Below are positions 31,745-42,457 of a stretch of DNA of 64,000 nt, in pieces. The stretch lies in NCBI RefSeq assembly GCF_002153425.1, contig NZ_KZ119600.1, positions 1,471,103 through 1,535,102 on the forward strand. Reading direction: 5' to 3'. A program made the position numbers and the translations under genes. Position 1 is the stretch's first letter, and every line of letters starts with the position of its first letter. Origin of the DNA: Litchfieldia alkalitelluris. Lineage in GTDB: Bacteria > Bacillota > Bacilli > Bacillales > Salisediminibacteriaceae. The notes beneath the pieces are model-generated. The model did not search any database. It was not told the DNA's origin and saw nothing but the letters and a program-made list of their open reading frames with translations.

Positions 31745-33640
31745 ATGGACATATTAAATCAGATTCAACAGCACCGGGAGGAAGAAGGACGCCTGAAGTG
31801 GGAAGGGACATTCGCAGAGTATTTGGATATCCTACGGGAGCGGCCTGAGGTGGCCCAGACAGCTCACTCCCGAGTTTATAACATGATTAAAGATGCGGGA
31901 GTAGTTGAAAAGGATGGAAAAAAGCACTACAAGTTTTTTGAAAATGAGATTTATGGCCTTGAGGATTCTATTGAACGTCTTGTGGAAGAGTATTTTCACT
32001 CAGCAGCTCGAAGGTTAGATGTGAAAAAGCGAATACTATTGTTAATGGGACCTGTAAGTGGTGGTAAATCAACGCTAGTTACCATGCTGAAACGGGGATT
32101 GGAGGAATACTCACGTACTGATCGAGGGGCGGTATATGCCATTAAAGGATGCCCAATGCACGAGGATCCTTTGCATTTAATTCCTCATCATCTACGTGAT
32201 GATTTCTATAAGGAATATGGTATTAGGATTGAAGGGAATTTATCCCCCCTAAACCTCATGCGTTTGGAAAAAGAATACGGGGGTAAAATTGAAGATGTAA
32301 TAGTGGAGCGGATTTTCTTTGATGAAGATAAACGTGTAGGTGTTGGTACCTTTAGTCCTTCTGATCCAAAATCTCAGGATATAGCTGATTTAACTGGAAG
32401 TATTGATTTCTCCACGATTGCAGAGTATGGATCTGAGTCTGATCCAAGGGCATACAGATTTGATGGAGAACTAAACAAAGCAAACCGCGGACTGATGGAG
32501 TTTCAGGAAATGTTGAAATGTGATGAAAAGTTTTTATGGCATTTATTATCGTTATCGCAAGAAGGGAACTTTAAGGCTGGTAGATTTGCTTTGATCTCTG
32601 CTGATGAAATGATTGTTGCCCATACAAATGAGGCAGAATATAAGTCATTTATCTCCAATAAAAAGAACGAAGCCCTTCATTCGAGAATTATCGTTATGCC
32701 AATTCCCTATAACTTAAGGGTGACAGAGGAAGAGCGAATATATAAGAAAATGATTAAAGAAAGTGATATTTCTGATGTTCATATTGCACCGCATGCCCTA
32801 AGAATAGCGGCAATCTTTACAATCCTTACGAGATTAAAGGATTCGAAAAAGAATGGTGTAGATATTATGAAGAAACTGAAGCTGTACGATGGGCAAAGTG
32901 TGGAAGGCTTCAATTCACAGGACGTAGATGAGTTGATGACAGAGTTTAATGACGAAGGCATGGACGGAATTGATCCAAGGTACGTCATTAACCGAATATC
33001 TTCAGCAATTATCAGAAAGGATTTAAAAGCAATTAATGCACTTGATGTTCTCCGTTCTATAAAGGATGGGCTTGATCAACATGCTTCCATCTCTGAAGAG
33101 GATAAAGAGCGTTATTTAAATTTCATTTCAATGGCTCGTAAAGAATATGATGATATTGCAAAGAAAGAAGTGCAGAAGGCATTCGTGTATTCCTATGAAG
33201 AGTCGGCAAAAACTTTGATGGATAACTATTTAGATAATGTGGAGGCGTACTGCAATAAGAATAAGCTCCGCGATCCACTTACTGGGGAAGAAATGAATCC
33301 AGACGAAAAACTTATGAGATCGATTGAGGAGCAAATAGGTATCTCGGAAAATGCAAAAAAAGCATTCCGCGAAGAAATATTAATTAGGATATCTGCCTAC
33401 GCTCGTAAAGGGAAAAAGTTTGATTATAATTCCCATGAGAGGTTACGAGAAGCGATTCAGAAGAAGTTGTTTGCAGACTTGAAGGATGTTGTTAAGATAA
33501 CCACATCAACGAAGACACCTGATGAAAATCAGTTAAAGAAAGTGAACGAGGTCATTGCAAGGCTTGTGGACGAATATGGCTATAACTCCACATCAGCTAA
33601 CGATCTCTTGAGGTATGTTGGAAGTCTCCTTAATCGTTAA
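31745..33640 (+). CDS. prkA: Serine protein kinase PrkA
   Basis: A 631-residue AAA+-type protein of the PrkA family, very close in length to B. subtilis PrkA (631). It has Walker A GPVSGGKST at about 104-112, an RxxxE sensor region and the C-terminal PrkA domain. In Bacillus it is made in the mother cell under sigma-E and affects sporulation; both kinase and protease activity have been reported. ATG 31745 follows GAGGAGGAG. The yhbH gene, often its partner, is downstream, with the signal peptidase gene in between. Confidence 0.95.
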   Translation: MDILNQIQQHREEEGRLKWEGTFAEYLDILRERPEVAQTAHSRVYNMIKDAGVVEKDGKKHYKFFENEIYGLEDSIERLVEEYFHSAARRLDVKKRILLLMGPVSGGKSTLVTMLKRGLEEYSRTDRGAVYAIKGCPMHEDPLHLIPHHLRDDFYKEYGIRIEGNLSPLNLMRLEKEYGGKIEDVIVERIFFDEDKRVGVGTFSPSDPKSQDIADLTGSIDFSTIAEYGSESDPRAYRFDGELNKANRGLMEFQEMLKCDEKFLWHLLSLSQEGNFKAGRFALISADEMIVAHTNEAEYKSFISNKKNEALHSRIIVMPIPYNLRVTEEERIYKKMIKESDISDVHIAPHALRIAAIFTILTRLKDSKKNGVDIMKKLKLYDGQSVEGFNSQDVDELMTEFNDEGMDGIDPRYVINRISSAIIRKDLKAINALDVLRSIKDGLDQHASISEEDKERYLNFISMARKEYDDIAKKEVQKAFVYSYEESAKTLMDNYLDNVEAYCNKNKLRDPLTGEEMNPDEKLMRSIEEQIGISENAKKAFREEILIRISAYARKGKKFDYNSHERLREAIQKKLFADLKDVVKITTSTKTPDENQLKKVNEVIARLVDEYGYNSTSANDLLRYVGSLLNR

Positions 33641-33661
33641 TAAATGAATACACTTCATATC

Positions 33662-33690
33662 ACTCTGGTAAATAACCAGGGTCTTTTTTT
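33662..33690 (+). terminator. Terminator of prkA
   Basis: CTCTGGT and ACCAGGGT form a short stem, followed by CTTTTTTTG and a further T-run. Confidence 0.7.
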
Positions 33691-33936
33691 GTTTTTTTTG
33701 AAAAATGGACAAGGAGAATGACTAATCTATTAATCACCAATCAAAAAGTTTAAGCATAAATGTTTATTAATACCCATTTTTAGCATATAATAATTTAAAA
33801 AGAGTGAAAAGTTTGAATAGTTAGATAAAAGAAGATAGAAAATTTATTAAAAATATTATATTAACTGGTATAACTTCTTGAGAATGTCACCATAGCTTTT
33901 GGCCTAAAAAACCGTTGTTATGTGGAGGAGAAGGGT

Positions 33937-34536
33937 ATGGAATTACAAGAGGTTCGTGAGAGGGATCAGAAAACAGCTCACTGGAAAAAGGAAATCATAA
34001 CATGGATTAGAACGATAGCTGTTATCTTAATATTAGTTGGACTGGTGAGGGGCTTTTTGTTCACAAATTATATTGTACATGGGCAGTCTATGATGCCTAC
34101 CATTCACGATGGGGAAAGAATTATCGTAAATAAGATAGGTTATGAGATTGGTGTACCAGAGAGGTTTGATTTAATCATATTCCATGCCACGGAGGAATCA
34201 GACTATATCAAGAGAATTATTGGTGTTCCAGGAGATCATGTTATGTACAAAGGTGATACGTTATTTGTAAATGGAGAGCCGTATGAAGAAGATTTTTTAA
34301 AGCATAACAGAGAAAATTATGAGCACGGATTGTTTACAGAAGACTTCTCACTCGAATCTATTACAGGATATGAACAAGTTCCTGAAGGGTATGTCTTTGT
34401 TTTAGGAGATAATCGTCGCAATAGCCTGGATAGTAGACATATTGGTTTTGTAAAGGTAGAGGATATCGTTGGAAAAGCGAACCTTGCCTATTGGCCACCC
34501 AAAAATTTTAGGTTTTACTCAACAACGAAACACTGA
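33937..34536 (+). CDS. lepB: Signal peptidase I
   Basis: A 199-residue type I signal peptidase of the SipS/SipT class. One N-terminal membrane anchor (about 24-44) is followed by the extracellular protease domain with the Ser-Lys dyad Ser51 (GQSMMPT) and Lys92 (YIKRIIGVPGD). It ends with GDNRRNSLDSRHIG. It cleaves signal peptides of secreted proteins after the consensus AxA. ATG 33937 follows GGAGGAG by six bases. It sits between prkA and yhbH as its own unit, with a terminator after it. Confidence 0.95.
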   Translation: MELQEVRERDQKTAHWKKEIITWIRTIAVILILVGLVRGFLFTNYIVHGQSMMPTIHDGERIIVNKIGYEIGVPERFDLIIFHATEESDYIKRIIGVPGDHVMYKGDTLFVNGEPYEEDFLKHNRENYEHGLFTEDFSLESITGYEQVPEGYVFVLGDNRRNSLDSRHIGFVKVEDIVGKANLAYWPPKNFRFYSTTKH

Positions 34537-34562
34537 GAATAGGAACTCAGTGTTTTTCTTTT
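34528..34562 (+). terminator. Terminator of the signal peptidase gene
   Basis: AAACACTGAG and CTCAGTGTTT pair perfectly, followed by TTCTTTTT; the stem overlaps the stop codon. Confidence 0.85.
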
Positions 34563-34769
34563 TGTTGTATTAATAATGACCTCTAAAAATAACATGTTCT
34601 ATTTATCAGATTTTTTTGTCAACTGAATCTGGTTTCTGCATAGTATAAAGTAAACTCTTTTTTAAAGGGAAAGAGTGGGCATGTTATTCTCAGCAGTGTC
34701 GTCAAATTTATTGTATGTGAGATGGTGCAGAGTTGTGTATGTATTTTAATATTTAGAGGAGGGAAAGTG

Positions 34770-35936
34770 ATGAAAGGCAGTGTAGGTAAGAATTTTGTTG
34801 TCTCTCAGGATAATTGGTCCCTCCACCGAAAAGGATACCAAGACCAGCAGCGTCACCAAGAAAAGGTCAAGGAAGCAATTAATAAGAACTTACCAGACCT
34901 TGTAAGCGAAGAAAACATCATCATGTCTAATGGCCGAGAGGTAGTCAAGATCCCTATAAGATCGTTAGATGAATATAAGATTAGGTATAACTATGATAAA
35001 AACAAGCACGTAGGCCAAGGGAATGGTGATAGTGAGGTTGGTGACGTGGTTGCGCAAGACGGTACACCTGATAAGAAAGGTGCAGGGAAAGGAGAAGGAG
35101 CGGGAGAACAGCCAGGTGAGGACTATTATGAGGCGGAGGTTTCCATAGCAGAATTAGAGAACCTTCTTTTCCAGGAACTAGAACTGCCTTATTTAAAACA
35201 AAAGGAACAGGACAATATCGTTGTAGAAGATATTGAATTTAATGACATTCGTAAAAAAGGGTTAATGGGTAATATTGATAAGCGAAGAACAATTCTTGAA
35301 GCAGTAAAACGTAATGCTATGAATGGAAAACCAGGGGTTGCTCCAATTTATAACGATGATCTTCGTTTTAAGACGTGGGAAGAGAAAGTGAAACCAGAAT
35401 CTAAAGCAGTAGTTCTTGCAATGATGGATACGTCAGGCAGTATGGGACGTTGGGAAAAATTCATGGCAAGAAGCTACTTTTTTTGGATGACGAGGTTTCT
35501 AAGGACAAAGTACGAGACAGTAGAAATTGAATTTATTGCTCATCATACAGAAGCGAAAGTGGTATCAGAAGAAGACTTCTTTATGAAAGGGGAAAGTGGT
35601 GGAACCATTTGTTCCTCTGCTTATCGTAAGGCATTGGAGCTTATTGAAGAAAAGTATCCCCCAACTCGTTACAATATTTATCCATTTCACTTCTCGGACG
35701 GGGATAATTTAACTTCGGATAATAAGCGTTGTTTAGGACTTGTGGAGGAGCTGATGGATCTTTCTAGTATGTTTGGATATGGTGAAGTAAATCAATATAA
35801 CCGACCGTCCACTTTAATGAGTGCATATAAAAATATTGAGGATGAAAGATTCCGTCATTACGTATTACGAGATAAAGCAGATGTTTATCGGGCACTAAAG
35901 TGGTTTTTTAAGAAAGAAGAAGCTACAGTTCAGTAG
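34770..35936 (+). CDS. yhbH: Sporulation protein YhbH (DUF444)
   Basis: A 388-residue DUF444 protein, similar in length to B. subtilis YhbH (392). A basic N-terminal region leads into a Gly/Asp-rich segment and then a von Willebrand A-like domain with MMDTSGSMG. YeaH/YhbH proteins act with PrkA and SpoVR in many bacteria; in Bacillus yhbH is a sigma-E gene needed for normal sporulation. ATG 34770 lies behind GAGGAGGG. SpoVR, the third partner, is not in the window. Confidence 0.93.
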   Translation: MKGSVGKNFVVSQDNWSLHRKGYQDQQRHQEKVKEAINKNLPDLVSEENIIMSNGREVVKIPIRSLDEYKIRYNYDKNKHVGQGNGDSEVGDVVAQDGTPDKKGAGKGEGAGEQPGEDYYEAEVSIAELENLLFQELELPYLKQKEQDNIVVEDIEFNDIRKKGLMGNIDKRRTILEAVKRNAMNGKPGVAPIYNDDLRFKTWEEKVKPESKAVVLAMMDTSGSMGRWEKFMARSYFFWMTRFLRTKYETVEIEFIAHHTEAKVVSEEDFFMKGESGGTICSSAYRKALELIEEKYPPTRYNIYPFHFSDGDNLTSDNKRCLGLVEELMDLSSMFGYGEVNQYNRPSTLMSAYKNIEDERFRHYVLRDKADVYRALKWFFKKEEATVQ

Positions 35937-35984
35937 TTCTGTAATCCAATAATATATGGATAACAAAAGTAAATAAAATATTCT

Positions 35985-36025
35985 GGCATGAGTGAGGTAG
36001 TTAGAACCGAATTCATGCCTTTTCT
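35985..36025 (+). terminator. Terminator of yhbH
   Basis: GGCATGA (35985-35991) and TCATGCC (36013-36019) form the stem, followed by TTTTCTT. Confidence 0.65.
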
Positions 36026-36113
36026 TATATTAATTGGAGGAAATACTAACTTTTTACAGAATTAATTATAAAATCTCTATTGACTATAGGAATAGGTAGG
36101 AAAGGAGTGAGAT

Positions 36114-36164
36114 ATGGCAACATTTATTATGTGTCTGGACTACTTCATATACTTTTTTGTTTAA
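36114..36164 (+). CDS. Possible 16-residue leader peptide
   Basis: ATG 36114 follows AAAGGAGTGA and opens a 16-codon frame, MATFIMCLDYFIYFFV, ending in TAA 75 bases before the DoxX gene. The strong ribosome site is the only support. It could be a hydrophobic leader or chance. Confidence 0.3.
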   Translation: MATFIMCLDYFIYFFV

Positions 36165-36238
36165 TATACGACTTCCGTGGAATTATAAGAGTAGTCTACT
36201 TTATAACATTTTAATATTTGAAAAAGAGGTGAGGAATA

Positions 36239-36796
36239 TTGGTTGAAGTGAAGCAAGGTAGATTTGGAAGTGAAATCATTATTGGTGAGAATCCTGTTTC
36301 AAGGTTTTTATTTACAAATACGAGGTCTGCATGGATCTGGTTAATTTTAAGATTATACTTAGGTTGGGCCTGGCTAACTGCTGGTTGGGGGAAAGTTGGG
36401 GCAGAAGGCTGGACAGGGGCAAATGCAGGTGCTGCAGTGGAAGGTTATATGGGAGGAGCCTTGGCAAGGGCTGGCGAAGGTGATGTTGCTGTCTGGTATG
36501 CATGGTTTTTAGAGACTGTGGTTATTCCAAACGCAACCCCGTTTGCCTATATGGTCGCATGGGGTGAAGTGCTAGTTGGACTTGGACTTATCGCTGGGTT
36601 ATTAACAGGAATTGCTGCGTTTTTTGGAGCTCTAATGAACATGTCCTTCCTACTTGCAGGAACAGTTAGTTCAAATCCAGTGATGTTTATGATAGCAATT
36701 TTATTAATCCTCGCTTGGAAAGTAGCCGGGTGGTATGGATTAGACCGTTGGGCATTACCGAAATTCGGAACCCCATGGCAACGGATAAGTAAATAA
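36239..36796 (+). CDS. DoxX-family membrane protein
   Basis: A 185-residue membrane protein with about four segments, of the DoxX type (thiosulfate:quinone oxidoreductase small subunit-like). The conserved part is LRLYLGWAWLTAGWGKV. GYMGGALA, AYMVAWGEVLVGLGLIAGLLTG and the C-terminal GLDRWALP follow. Bacillus relatives are quinone-linked or stress proteins, with no clear reaction established. The start is TTG 36239 behind AGAGGTGAGG; GTG 36248 is an alternative. A terminator follows. Confidence 0.82.
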   Translation: MVEVKQGRFGSEIIIGENPVSRFLFTNTRSAWIWLILRLYLGWAWLTAGWGKVGAEGWTGANAGAAVEGYMGGALARAGEGDVAVWYAWFLETVVIPNATPFAYMVAWGEVLVGLGLIAGLLTGIAAFFGALMNMSFLLAGTVSSNPVMFMIAILLILAWKVAGWYGLDRWALPKFGTPWQRISK

Positions 36797-36809
36797 GATA
36801 GAATGGAAG

Positions 36810-36841
36810 AACCGTGCGGTAAATATTTCCGTACGGTTTTC
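36810..36841 (+). terminator. Terminator of the DoxX gene
   Basis: AACCGTGCGG and CCGTACGGTT pair with one mismatch, followed by TTC. Confidence 0.7.
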
Positions 36842-36874
36842 TAAAATGTAGTGCGAACTAGGGAGGGTGAGGTT

Positions 36875-39232
36875 GTGTCACAGCATGCTGATCTTGATTG
36901 GAGACAAGAAAAACAACGAGTAGAAACAGTCGAACATTTAATCAACAAAAAAATAGAGGAAATCAAAGAAAACACAGGTGGATTGAAAGAAGGGGTCATA
37001 GAATTAAGAAAAAGCTTTTGGGAAGATGTGACTGTCAATTTAGATGATGCACATGAAATTGGTGAAACCTTCACGAGTATAAAACAACAAGCAGAATTGC
37101 TTTCAGAAAGGGAAAGGACACATAAACAGTTTTATAAAAAGCTGGTAAATCTTATTAAACTAAAGGATAATCCGTATTTTGGACGTGTAGATTTTAAGGA
37201 AAAGGGTGAAAGTGATCCCGAGGAAGTGTATATCGGTATTACTTCCCTAATGGATGAAAATGATGAGGATTTTCTGATTTATGATTGGCGTGCCCCTATA
37301 TCAAGTCTGTACTATAATTTTTCCCCAGGTCCCGCTCACTATGAAGTTCCTGAAGAAAAGGTAGATGGGGAGATTAGCCTGAAGCGTCAATATATTATTA
37401 GGAATGGTCAGTTGAAAAGCATGTTTGATACTGGCGTAACCATTGGTGATGAGTTATTACAGGAGGTTCTTAGCAATAGCGCAAATACTCAAATGAAGAG
37501 TATTGTAGCTACAATACAAAAGGAGCAGAATCAGATTATTCGTAATGAGACGAGTAAGTACTTAATTGTCCAAGGGGCTGCAGGAAGTGGGAAAACATCT
37601 GCAGCGCTTCAACGGGTTGCATACTTACTCTATCGTTACCGAGGAAAAATTACGTCAGATAATATTATGCTCTTTTCACCTAACTATCTTTTTAATAGCT
37701 ATGTGTCAACAGTACTGCCTGAATTAGGGGAAGAAAACATGAGGCAGTCCACTTTCTTCGAGTATATTCAGCAACGGGTGGGTAAGGCTTACGAGGTGGA
37801 GGATCCATTCACTCAAATGGAATTTGTCTATGGAGAGCTGGATAGATCAGATTATGATTTGAGACTTGAAGGGATCAGGTTAAAGTCGAGCAAACAGTTT
37901 AAGGATCTATTAGATAAGTATATTACTCATTTATCTCAAGCAAATATGAGCTTTAAAGATATAGTATTTCGGGATAAAACATTAGTTACCCGTGCTGAAA
38001 TTGAGGAATACTTCTATTCTCTTGATAAAGCACTTCCTATTCCAAATCGAATTAATCTTGTGATGGAATGGTTGATTGTTACGATTAAAAAAGCAGAGCA
38101 TCGAGAACGGAAGAAAGATTGGGTCCTTGAGGAAATTGAGTTATTACATAAAGAGGACTATTTAGAGGTTTATCGGGAGGTCCAAAGTAATATGAAAGGG
38201 GAGGATTCTTTCGATGATTTTGAAAAGGAACAGGAATTACTAAGGAAGAAATATGTGAAGACGAAATTTAACCCTGTTTATGGAATGGTAAAAAAGTTCC
38301 GTTTTATCAACATGAAGGATATGTATGAACAATTCATTCAGGAGGGTTTAGTTGAAGAAAGTAGCGATGTGAAACTAGCGTATAATTGGAAGGAAATTGT
38401 TGAATATACAACAGAGAATCTCCGTAGTGGTATTCTTCTATATGAGGATGCTACCCCATTTTTATATCTTACTGATAAGATTGAAGGGAGAAAGGGGAAT
38501 TCTGGAATTCGACATCTCTTTATAGATGAAGGGCAGGATTATTCCATCTTCCAATTTAATTACTTAAAATATATTTTCCCAAATAGCAAAATGACAATTT
38601 TAGGGGACTTTAATCAGGGAATTTATGCACACTCCATTGACTCCCCATCATTCTTACCGACTGAAACCTTAGTCGAGGAGAATGAAACAAGTGAACAGAT
38701 TATTCTGTCGAGAAGTTACCGGTCAACAAAGGAGATAGTGGAGTTTACAAGTGGATTAATTCCTGGAGGAGATAAAATTGAGCCATTCAACAGACCTGGG
38801 AAGAAGCCAACATTAACCTTAATAGGTGAGGGAGATAAGGTACAGCATCATCAGGCTATTTTGAAGAGAGTAAAGGAATTACGCTCTCAATTTGATTCGG
38901 TTGCAATTATTTGTAAAACTGGGGATCAAAGTGAAAAAGTATATGAAGAGTTGAGAGATGACTTGGAAGGTTTACGTCTCATCAAAAAGGATACCACCTC
39001 CTTTGAAAAAGGAACGCTAGTTTTACCAAGTTATCTAGCAAAAGGAATTGAGTTTGATGCAGTGGTTGTGTACGATGCTTCAGGAAATGATTATGGTAGG
39101 GAAATGGAAAGGAAGTTATTTTACACTGTCTGTACACGGGCGATGCATGAGCTACATTTATTTTCAAATGGGGAGAAATCACCATTTATTAATGATGCCA
39201 CAATGGGAACTTACGAGACGAATACTGTATAA
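36875..39232 (+). CDS. helD: RNA polymerase recycling motor HelD
   Basis: A 785-residue superfamily 1 helicase-like protein. The long N-terminal coiled-coil arm (about 5-95) and the DFKEKGESDPEEVYIGI and LIYDWRAPISSLYY segments mark it as HelD. HelD pushes into stalled RNA polymerase and frees it from DNA using ATP. Walker A is GAAGSGKT near residue 234, Walker B/DEXX is IDEGQDY, and the SF1 motifs LGDFNQGI and LSRSYRST follow. The C-terminal motif VI is in FYTVCTRAMHEL. I chose GTG 36875, eight bases after GGAGG. The product length agrees with B. subtilis HelD (774). Confidence 0.93.
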   Translation: MSQHADLDWRQEKQRVETVEHLINKKIEEIKENTGGLKEGVIELRKSFWEDVTVNLDDAHEIGETFTSIKQQAELLSERERTHKQFYKKLVNLIKLKDNPYFGRVDFKEKGESDPEEVYIGITSLMDENDEDFLIYDWRAPISSLYYNFSPGPAHYEVPEEKVDGEISLKRQYIIRNGQLKSMFDTGVTIGDELLQEVLSNSANTQMKSIVATIQKEQNQIIRNETSKYLIVQGAAGSGKTSAALQRVAYLLYRYRGKITSDNIMLFSPNYLFNSYVSTVLPELGEENMRQSTFFEYIQQRVGKAYEVEDPFTQMEFVYGELDRSDYDLRLEGIRLKSSKQFKDLLDKYITHLSQANMSFKDIVFRDKTLVTRAEIEEYFYSLDKALPIPNRINLVMEWLIVTIKKAEHRERKKDWVLEEIELLHKEDYLEVYREVQSNMKGEDSFDDFEKEQELLRKKYVKTKFNPVYGMVKKFRFINMKDMYEQFIQEGLVEESSDVKLAYNWKEIVEYTTENLRSGILLYEDATPFLYLTDKIEGRKGNSGIRHLFIDEGQDYSIFQFNYLKYIFPNSKMTILGDFNQGIYAHSIDSPSFLPTETLVEENETSEQIILSRSYRSTKEIVEFTSGLIPGGDKIEPFNRPGKKPTLTLIGEGDKVQHHQAILKRVKELRSQFDSVAIICKTGDQSEKVYEELRDDLEGLRLIKKDTTSFEKGTLVLPSYLAKGIEFDAVVVYDASGNDYGREMERKLFYTVCTRAMHELHLFSNGEKSPFINDATMGTYETNTV

Positions 39233-39240
39233 AGGATGTT

Positions 39241-39279
39241 CACAAAAAATTGCGGGACCAGGTCCCGCAATTTTTTGTG
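39241..39279. terminator. Perfect palindrome, family B copy 1, terminator of helD
   Basis: The 39-base sequence is a complete inverted repeat: CACAAAAAATTGCGGGACC, a single A, then its exact complement. T-runs lie on both strands. The GGGACCAGGTCC core and the TTTTTGTGTC ending recur at 44587-44643. Confidence 0.85.
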
Positions 39280-39445
39280 TCTTTCATTAGACAACCATAC
39301 CTTTCAATAAGTAAAGGAGATACATATTATAAATTGCATAATACTCTATAATTTGCTCTACAAAATTCCTGCTGTCTGTGGGGTGATTTATATTAAATGA
39401 AAAAAAGTACCGCATCTTAATCAAATTCGAGGAGGAGATGTGTTA

Positions 39446-40315
39446 ATGGAATTTCAAAATCTAGCTAATCTTGAGGATGTAAAAGATCAATTGACGACCC
39501 ATCCAAATAGGACTTACAGTTCTCATCGCATAGAGGAAATTTCATATATAACTATTCATCATAGTGCAACACCGAGTGGCAATGCAGAGTCGTTTGCGAA
39601 CTATCATGTAAATAATAATAACTGGCCTGGAATTGGGTATCATTTTGTCATTCTGAGGAATGGTGATGTCCAATGGACAAACCGATTAGAAGTAACAAGT
39701 TTTCATACAGGTGGGCATAATACTGGAAATATTGGTATTTGTCTTGTAGGTGATGGTGAGTTTACGGATATTCAGATTGACCGTGTAGTTGAATTAGTTG
39801 CAGCATTAAGGGAAGATTTGTATGTTCCAGTTCGAAGAGTTCTTGGACATAATGAACATCCAGAACAATCAACTGCTTGTCCGAGCTTGGATATGGATAT
39901 GCTTAGGGGGCGTATTGATTCAATAGATGGTAGGGAGGAAGAACCAGGAGGAAATGGGGGAGAAGATATGAATTTACCAACCCAAACATTAAGACGTGGA
40001 GACCGTGGAGAACAAGTTAGACGATTACAAGAGTCTTTAATGGAGGCAGGCCAATCTTTACCAAGATATGGTGCCGATGGGATTTTTGGAAGTGAAACTG
40101 AGAATGGCGTATTGGAGTTTCAGAGAAAACATGGCTTAGCAGTGGACGGTATTGCTGGACCAGAAACATTACAGAAACTTCGTGAAGTATTAACTAAGGC
40201 GTCAGATGTTATCCATCGAGTCCAGGTTGGCGCATTCACTGATCGTGATAACGCAGAAGAACTTGCCAGAGAACTTCGTGAGCAAGGCTATGACGTTTAC
40301 ATTAGAACAAGTTAA
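39446..40315 (+). CDS. Peptidoglycan amidase with PG-binding and SPOR domains
   Basis: A 289-residue protein with three parts. An N-acetylmuramoyl-L-alanine amidase of the Amidase_2/PGRP fold (about 28-160) carries TIHHSATPSG and a second Zn-site region GHNEHPEQSTACPS. A PG_binding_1 repeat domain (about 178-240) shows LRRGDRGEQVRRLQ and GADGIFGSET. A short SPOR-like domain (about 250-289) begins VQVGAFTDRDNAEEL. It cuts the bond between MurNAc and the stem peptide. There is no signal peptide, as in lysis-released or spore/phage-type amidases. ATG 39446 follows AGGAGGAG. It is a single-gene unit. Confidence 0.87.
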   Translation: MEFQNLANLEDVKDQLTTHPNRTYSSHRIEEISYITIHHSATPSGNAESFANYHVNNNNWPGIGYHFVILRNGDVQWTNRLEVTSFHTGGHNTGNIGICLVGDGEFTDIQIDRVVELVAALREDLYVPVRRVLGHNEHPEQSTACPSLDMDMLRGRIDSIDGREEEPGGNGGEDMNLPTQTLRRGDRGEQVRRLQESLMEAGQSLPRYGADGIFGSETENGVLEFQRKHGLAVDGIAGPETLQKLREVLTKASDVIHRVQVGAFTDRDNAEELARELREQGYDVYIRTS

Positions 40316-40573
40316 ACTTTGTTAATTGAAGGAATAAATGATATTACGAAGCAGTGTGTATGGTAGGAGCGTTCTTTTAGATTCGCCCTATCTTAGAAAA
40401 TCTTTTTTTAAGGCCTTTTTTTTCATAGTAAAAAATGAGGCTTTTCTCTTTTTATACATTAACTTCCCATTTATAGAGAAAAATAAATTTCATAGGGTAC
40501 GTTACATTTGATTAATTTGTGATATAATAGTACAGTTGCAAAAAAAGACCGTGTAAGGAGAGAAAATTATAGA

Positions 40574-42412
40574 ATGAAAATTCGTGAAGATATAAGGAAT
40601 ATCGCAATCATCGCACACGTTGACCATGGTAAAACGACTTTAGTTGATAAGTTGCTGCATCAATCTGGAACATTTCGTTCCAACGAGCAGGTTGAGGAAC
40701 GTGCAATGGATTCAAATGCTATTGAAAAAGAACGCGGAATTACAATCTTAGCAAAAAATACTGCAATAAACTATGATGATAAGCGTATTAATATTATGGA
40801 TACACCAGGACACGCAGATTTTGGTGGAGAAGTAGAGCGAATCATGAAGATGGTAGACGGTGTACTTCTTGTTGTAGATGCTTATGAAGGCTGTATGCCC
40901 CAGACAAGATTCGTGTTAAAAAAAGCGTTAGAACAGAAACTAACTCCAATTGTTGTTGTAAATAAAATTGACCGTGACTTTGCCCGTCCAGTAGAAGTAG
41001 TGGATGAGGTTGTTGATTTATTTATTGATTTAGGTGCTGATGAAGATCAATTGGATTTCCCTGTCGTATATGCATCTGCTATTAATGGAACTGCAAGTAC
41101 GGATCCTGAAAAACAAGATGATGATATGAAAGCATTATTTGATATGATCATTGAGTCCATTCCAGCCCCTGTAGATAATAGTGATGAACCACTTCAATTC
41201 CAGGTTGCACTTCTTGACTACAATGATTATGTAGGAAGAATTGGTGTTGGTAGGGTATTTCGTGGAAAGATTAAAGTGGGTGATTCAATTGCACTCATGA
41301 AATTGGACGGTAGCGTCAAACAATACCGTGTAACTAAGCTTTTCGGCTTTTTAGGCCTAAAACGAATTGAGATTGAAGAAGCGAAAGCTGGTGACCTAGT
41401 AGCTGTTTCTGGAATGGAAGAGATTAATGTTGGTGAGACTGTTTGTCCAGTGGACCATCAAGATCCACTGCCAATTTTACGAATTGATGAGCCAACACTA
41501 CAAATGACATTTTTAGTTAATAACAGTCCTTTTGCAGGGCGTGAAGGAAAATATTTAACGAGTCGTAAGATTGAAGAGCGTCTTCGTGCTCAGTTAGAAA
41601 CAGATGTAAGTCTAAGAGTTGAAAATACAGAATCCCCAGATGTATGGATCGTATCTGGACGTGGTGAACTTCACTTGTCTATCTTGATTGAAAACATGAG
41701 ACGAGAAGGTTATGAACTTCAAGTTTCTAAACCAGAAGTTATTGTTCGTGAAATAGATGGTGTACGATGTGAACCAGTTGAACGTGTCCAAATAGATGTT
41801 CCTGAAGAATACACTGGTGCAGTCATGGAGTCCCTTGGTGCACGTAAAGGTGACATGCAAAATATGACTAATAACGGTAGTGGCCAAGTTCGTCTTGAAT
41901 TCATGGTACCAGCCCGCGGATTAATCGGTTACTCAACTGAATTTTTAACACAGACAAGGGGTTATGGGATTATTAACCATACTTTTGATAGTTATCAACC
42001 AATGGTAGAAGGACAAGTTGGAGGAAGACGTCAAGGGGTTATGGTTTCTATGGAAAATGGAAAAGTTTCTCAGTACGGAATTATGCAAGTAGAAGACAGG
42101 GGAACTATTTTTGTTGAACCAGGTACTGATATTTACGGTGGTATGATTGTTGGTGAGCACACACGTGAAAATGATATTACAGTAAATATTACGAAGATGA
42201 AACAAATGACGAATATGAGATCGGCTAACAAAGATCAAACAGTGACGATGAAAAAACCACGTATTATGAGCTTAGAAGAAGCGTTAGAATATTTAAATGA
42301 TGACGAGTTTTGTGAAGTTACACCTGAATCTATCCGCTTGCGGAAAAAGATTCTTGATAAAAATGAAAGAGAGCGTATTGCAAAGAAAAAGAAATACGCG
42401 AACCAAGTATAA
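40574..42412 (+). CDS. bipA: Ribosome-associated GTPase BipA/TypA
   Basis: A 612-residue translational GTPase. G1 [10 protein letters not shown]3 [11 protein letters not shown] and G4 NKID are intact. EF-G-like domains II, III and V and the BipA-specific C-terminal domain ([15 protein letters not shown], then [14 protein letters not shown]) follow. It binds the 70S ribosome and helps late ribosome assembly under cold or stress. ATG 40574 follows AAGGAGAG. In B. subtilis it is ylaG, among yla genes; here only an unrelated small membrane-protein gene is next to it. Confidence 0.97.
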   Translation: MKIREDIRNIAIIAHVDHGKTTLVDKLLHQSGTFRSNEQVEERAMDSNAIEKERGITILAKNTAINYDDKRINIMDTPGHADFGGEVERIMKMVDGVLLVVDAYEGCMPQTRFVLKKALEQKLTPIVVVNKIDRDFARPVEVVDEVVDLFIDLGADEDQLDFPVVYASAINGTASTDPEKQDDDMKALFDMIIESIPAPVDNSDEPLQFQVALLDYNDYVGRIGVGRVFRGKIKVGDSIALMKLDGSVKQYRVTKLFGFLGLKRIEIEEAKAGDLVAVSGMEEINVGETVCPVDHQDPLPILRIDEPTLQMTFLVNNSPFAGREGKYLTSRKIEERLRAQLETDVSLRVENTESPDVWIVSGRGELHLSILIENMRREGYELQVSKPEVIVREIDGVRCEPVERVQIDVPEEYTGAVMESLGARKGDMQNMTNNGSGQVRLEFMVPARGLIGYSTEFLTQTRGYGIINHTFDSYQPMVEGQVGGRRQGVMVSMENGKVSQYGIMQVEDRGTIFVEPGTDIYGGMIVGEHTRENDITVNITKMKQMTNMRSANKDQTVTMKKPRIMSLEEALEYLNDDEFCEVTPESIRLRKKILDKNERERIAKKKKYANQV

Positions 42413-42420
42413 TAAAATAA

Positions 42421-42456
42421 AAAACAAGCACCGGTTCTACCGAGTGCTTGTTTTTT
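42421..42456. terminator. Bidirectional terminator after bipA
   Basis: AAAACAAGCAC and GTGCTTGTTTT pair perfectly, with TTTTTT following on the plus strand and T-runs on the minus strand. Confidence 0.85.
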
Positions 42457-42457
42457 A

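Noticed and set aside
41612-42238. Several minus-strand frames opposite bipA
   Set aside because: They are antisense to a fully conserved gene and lack start signals.
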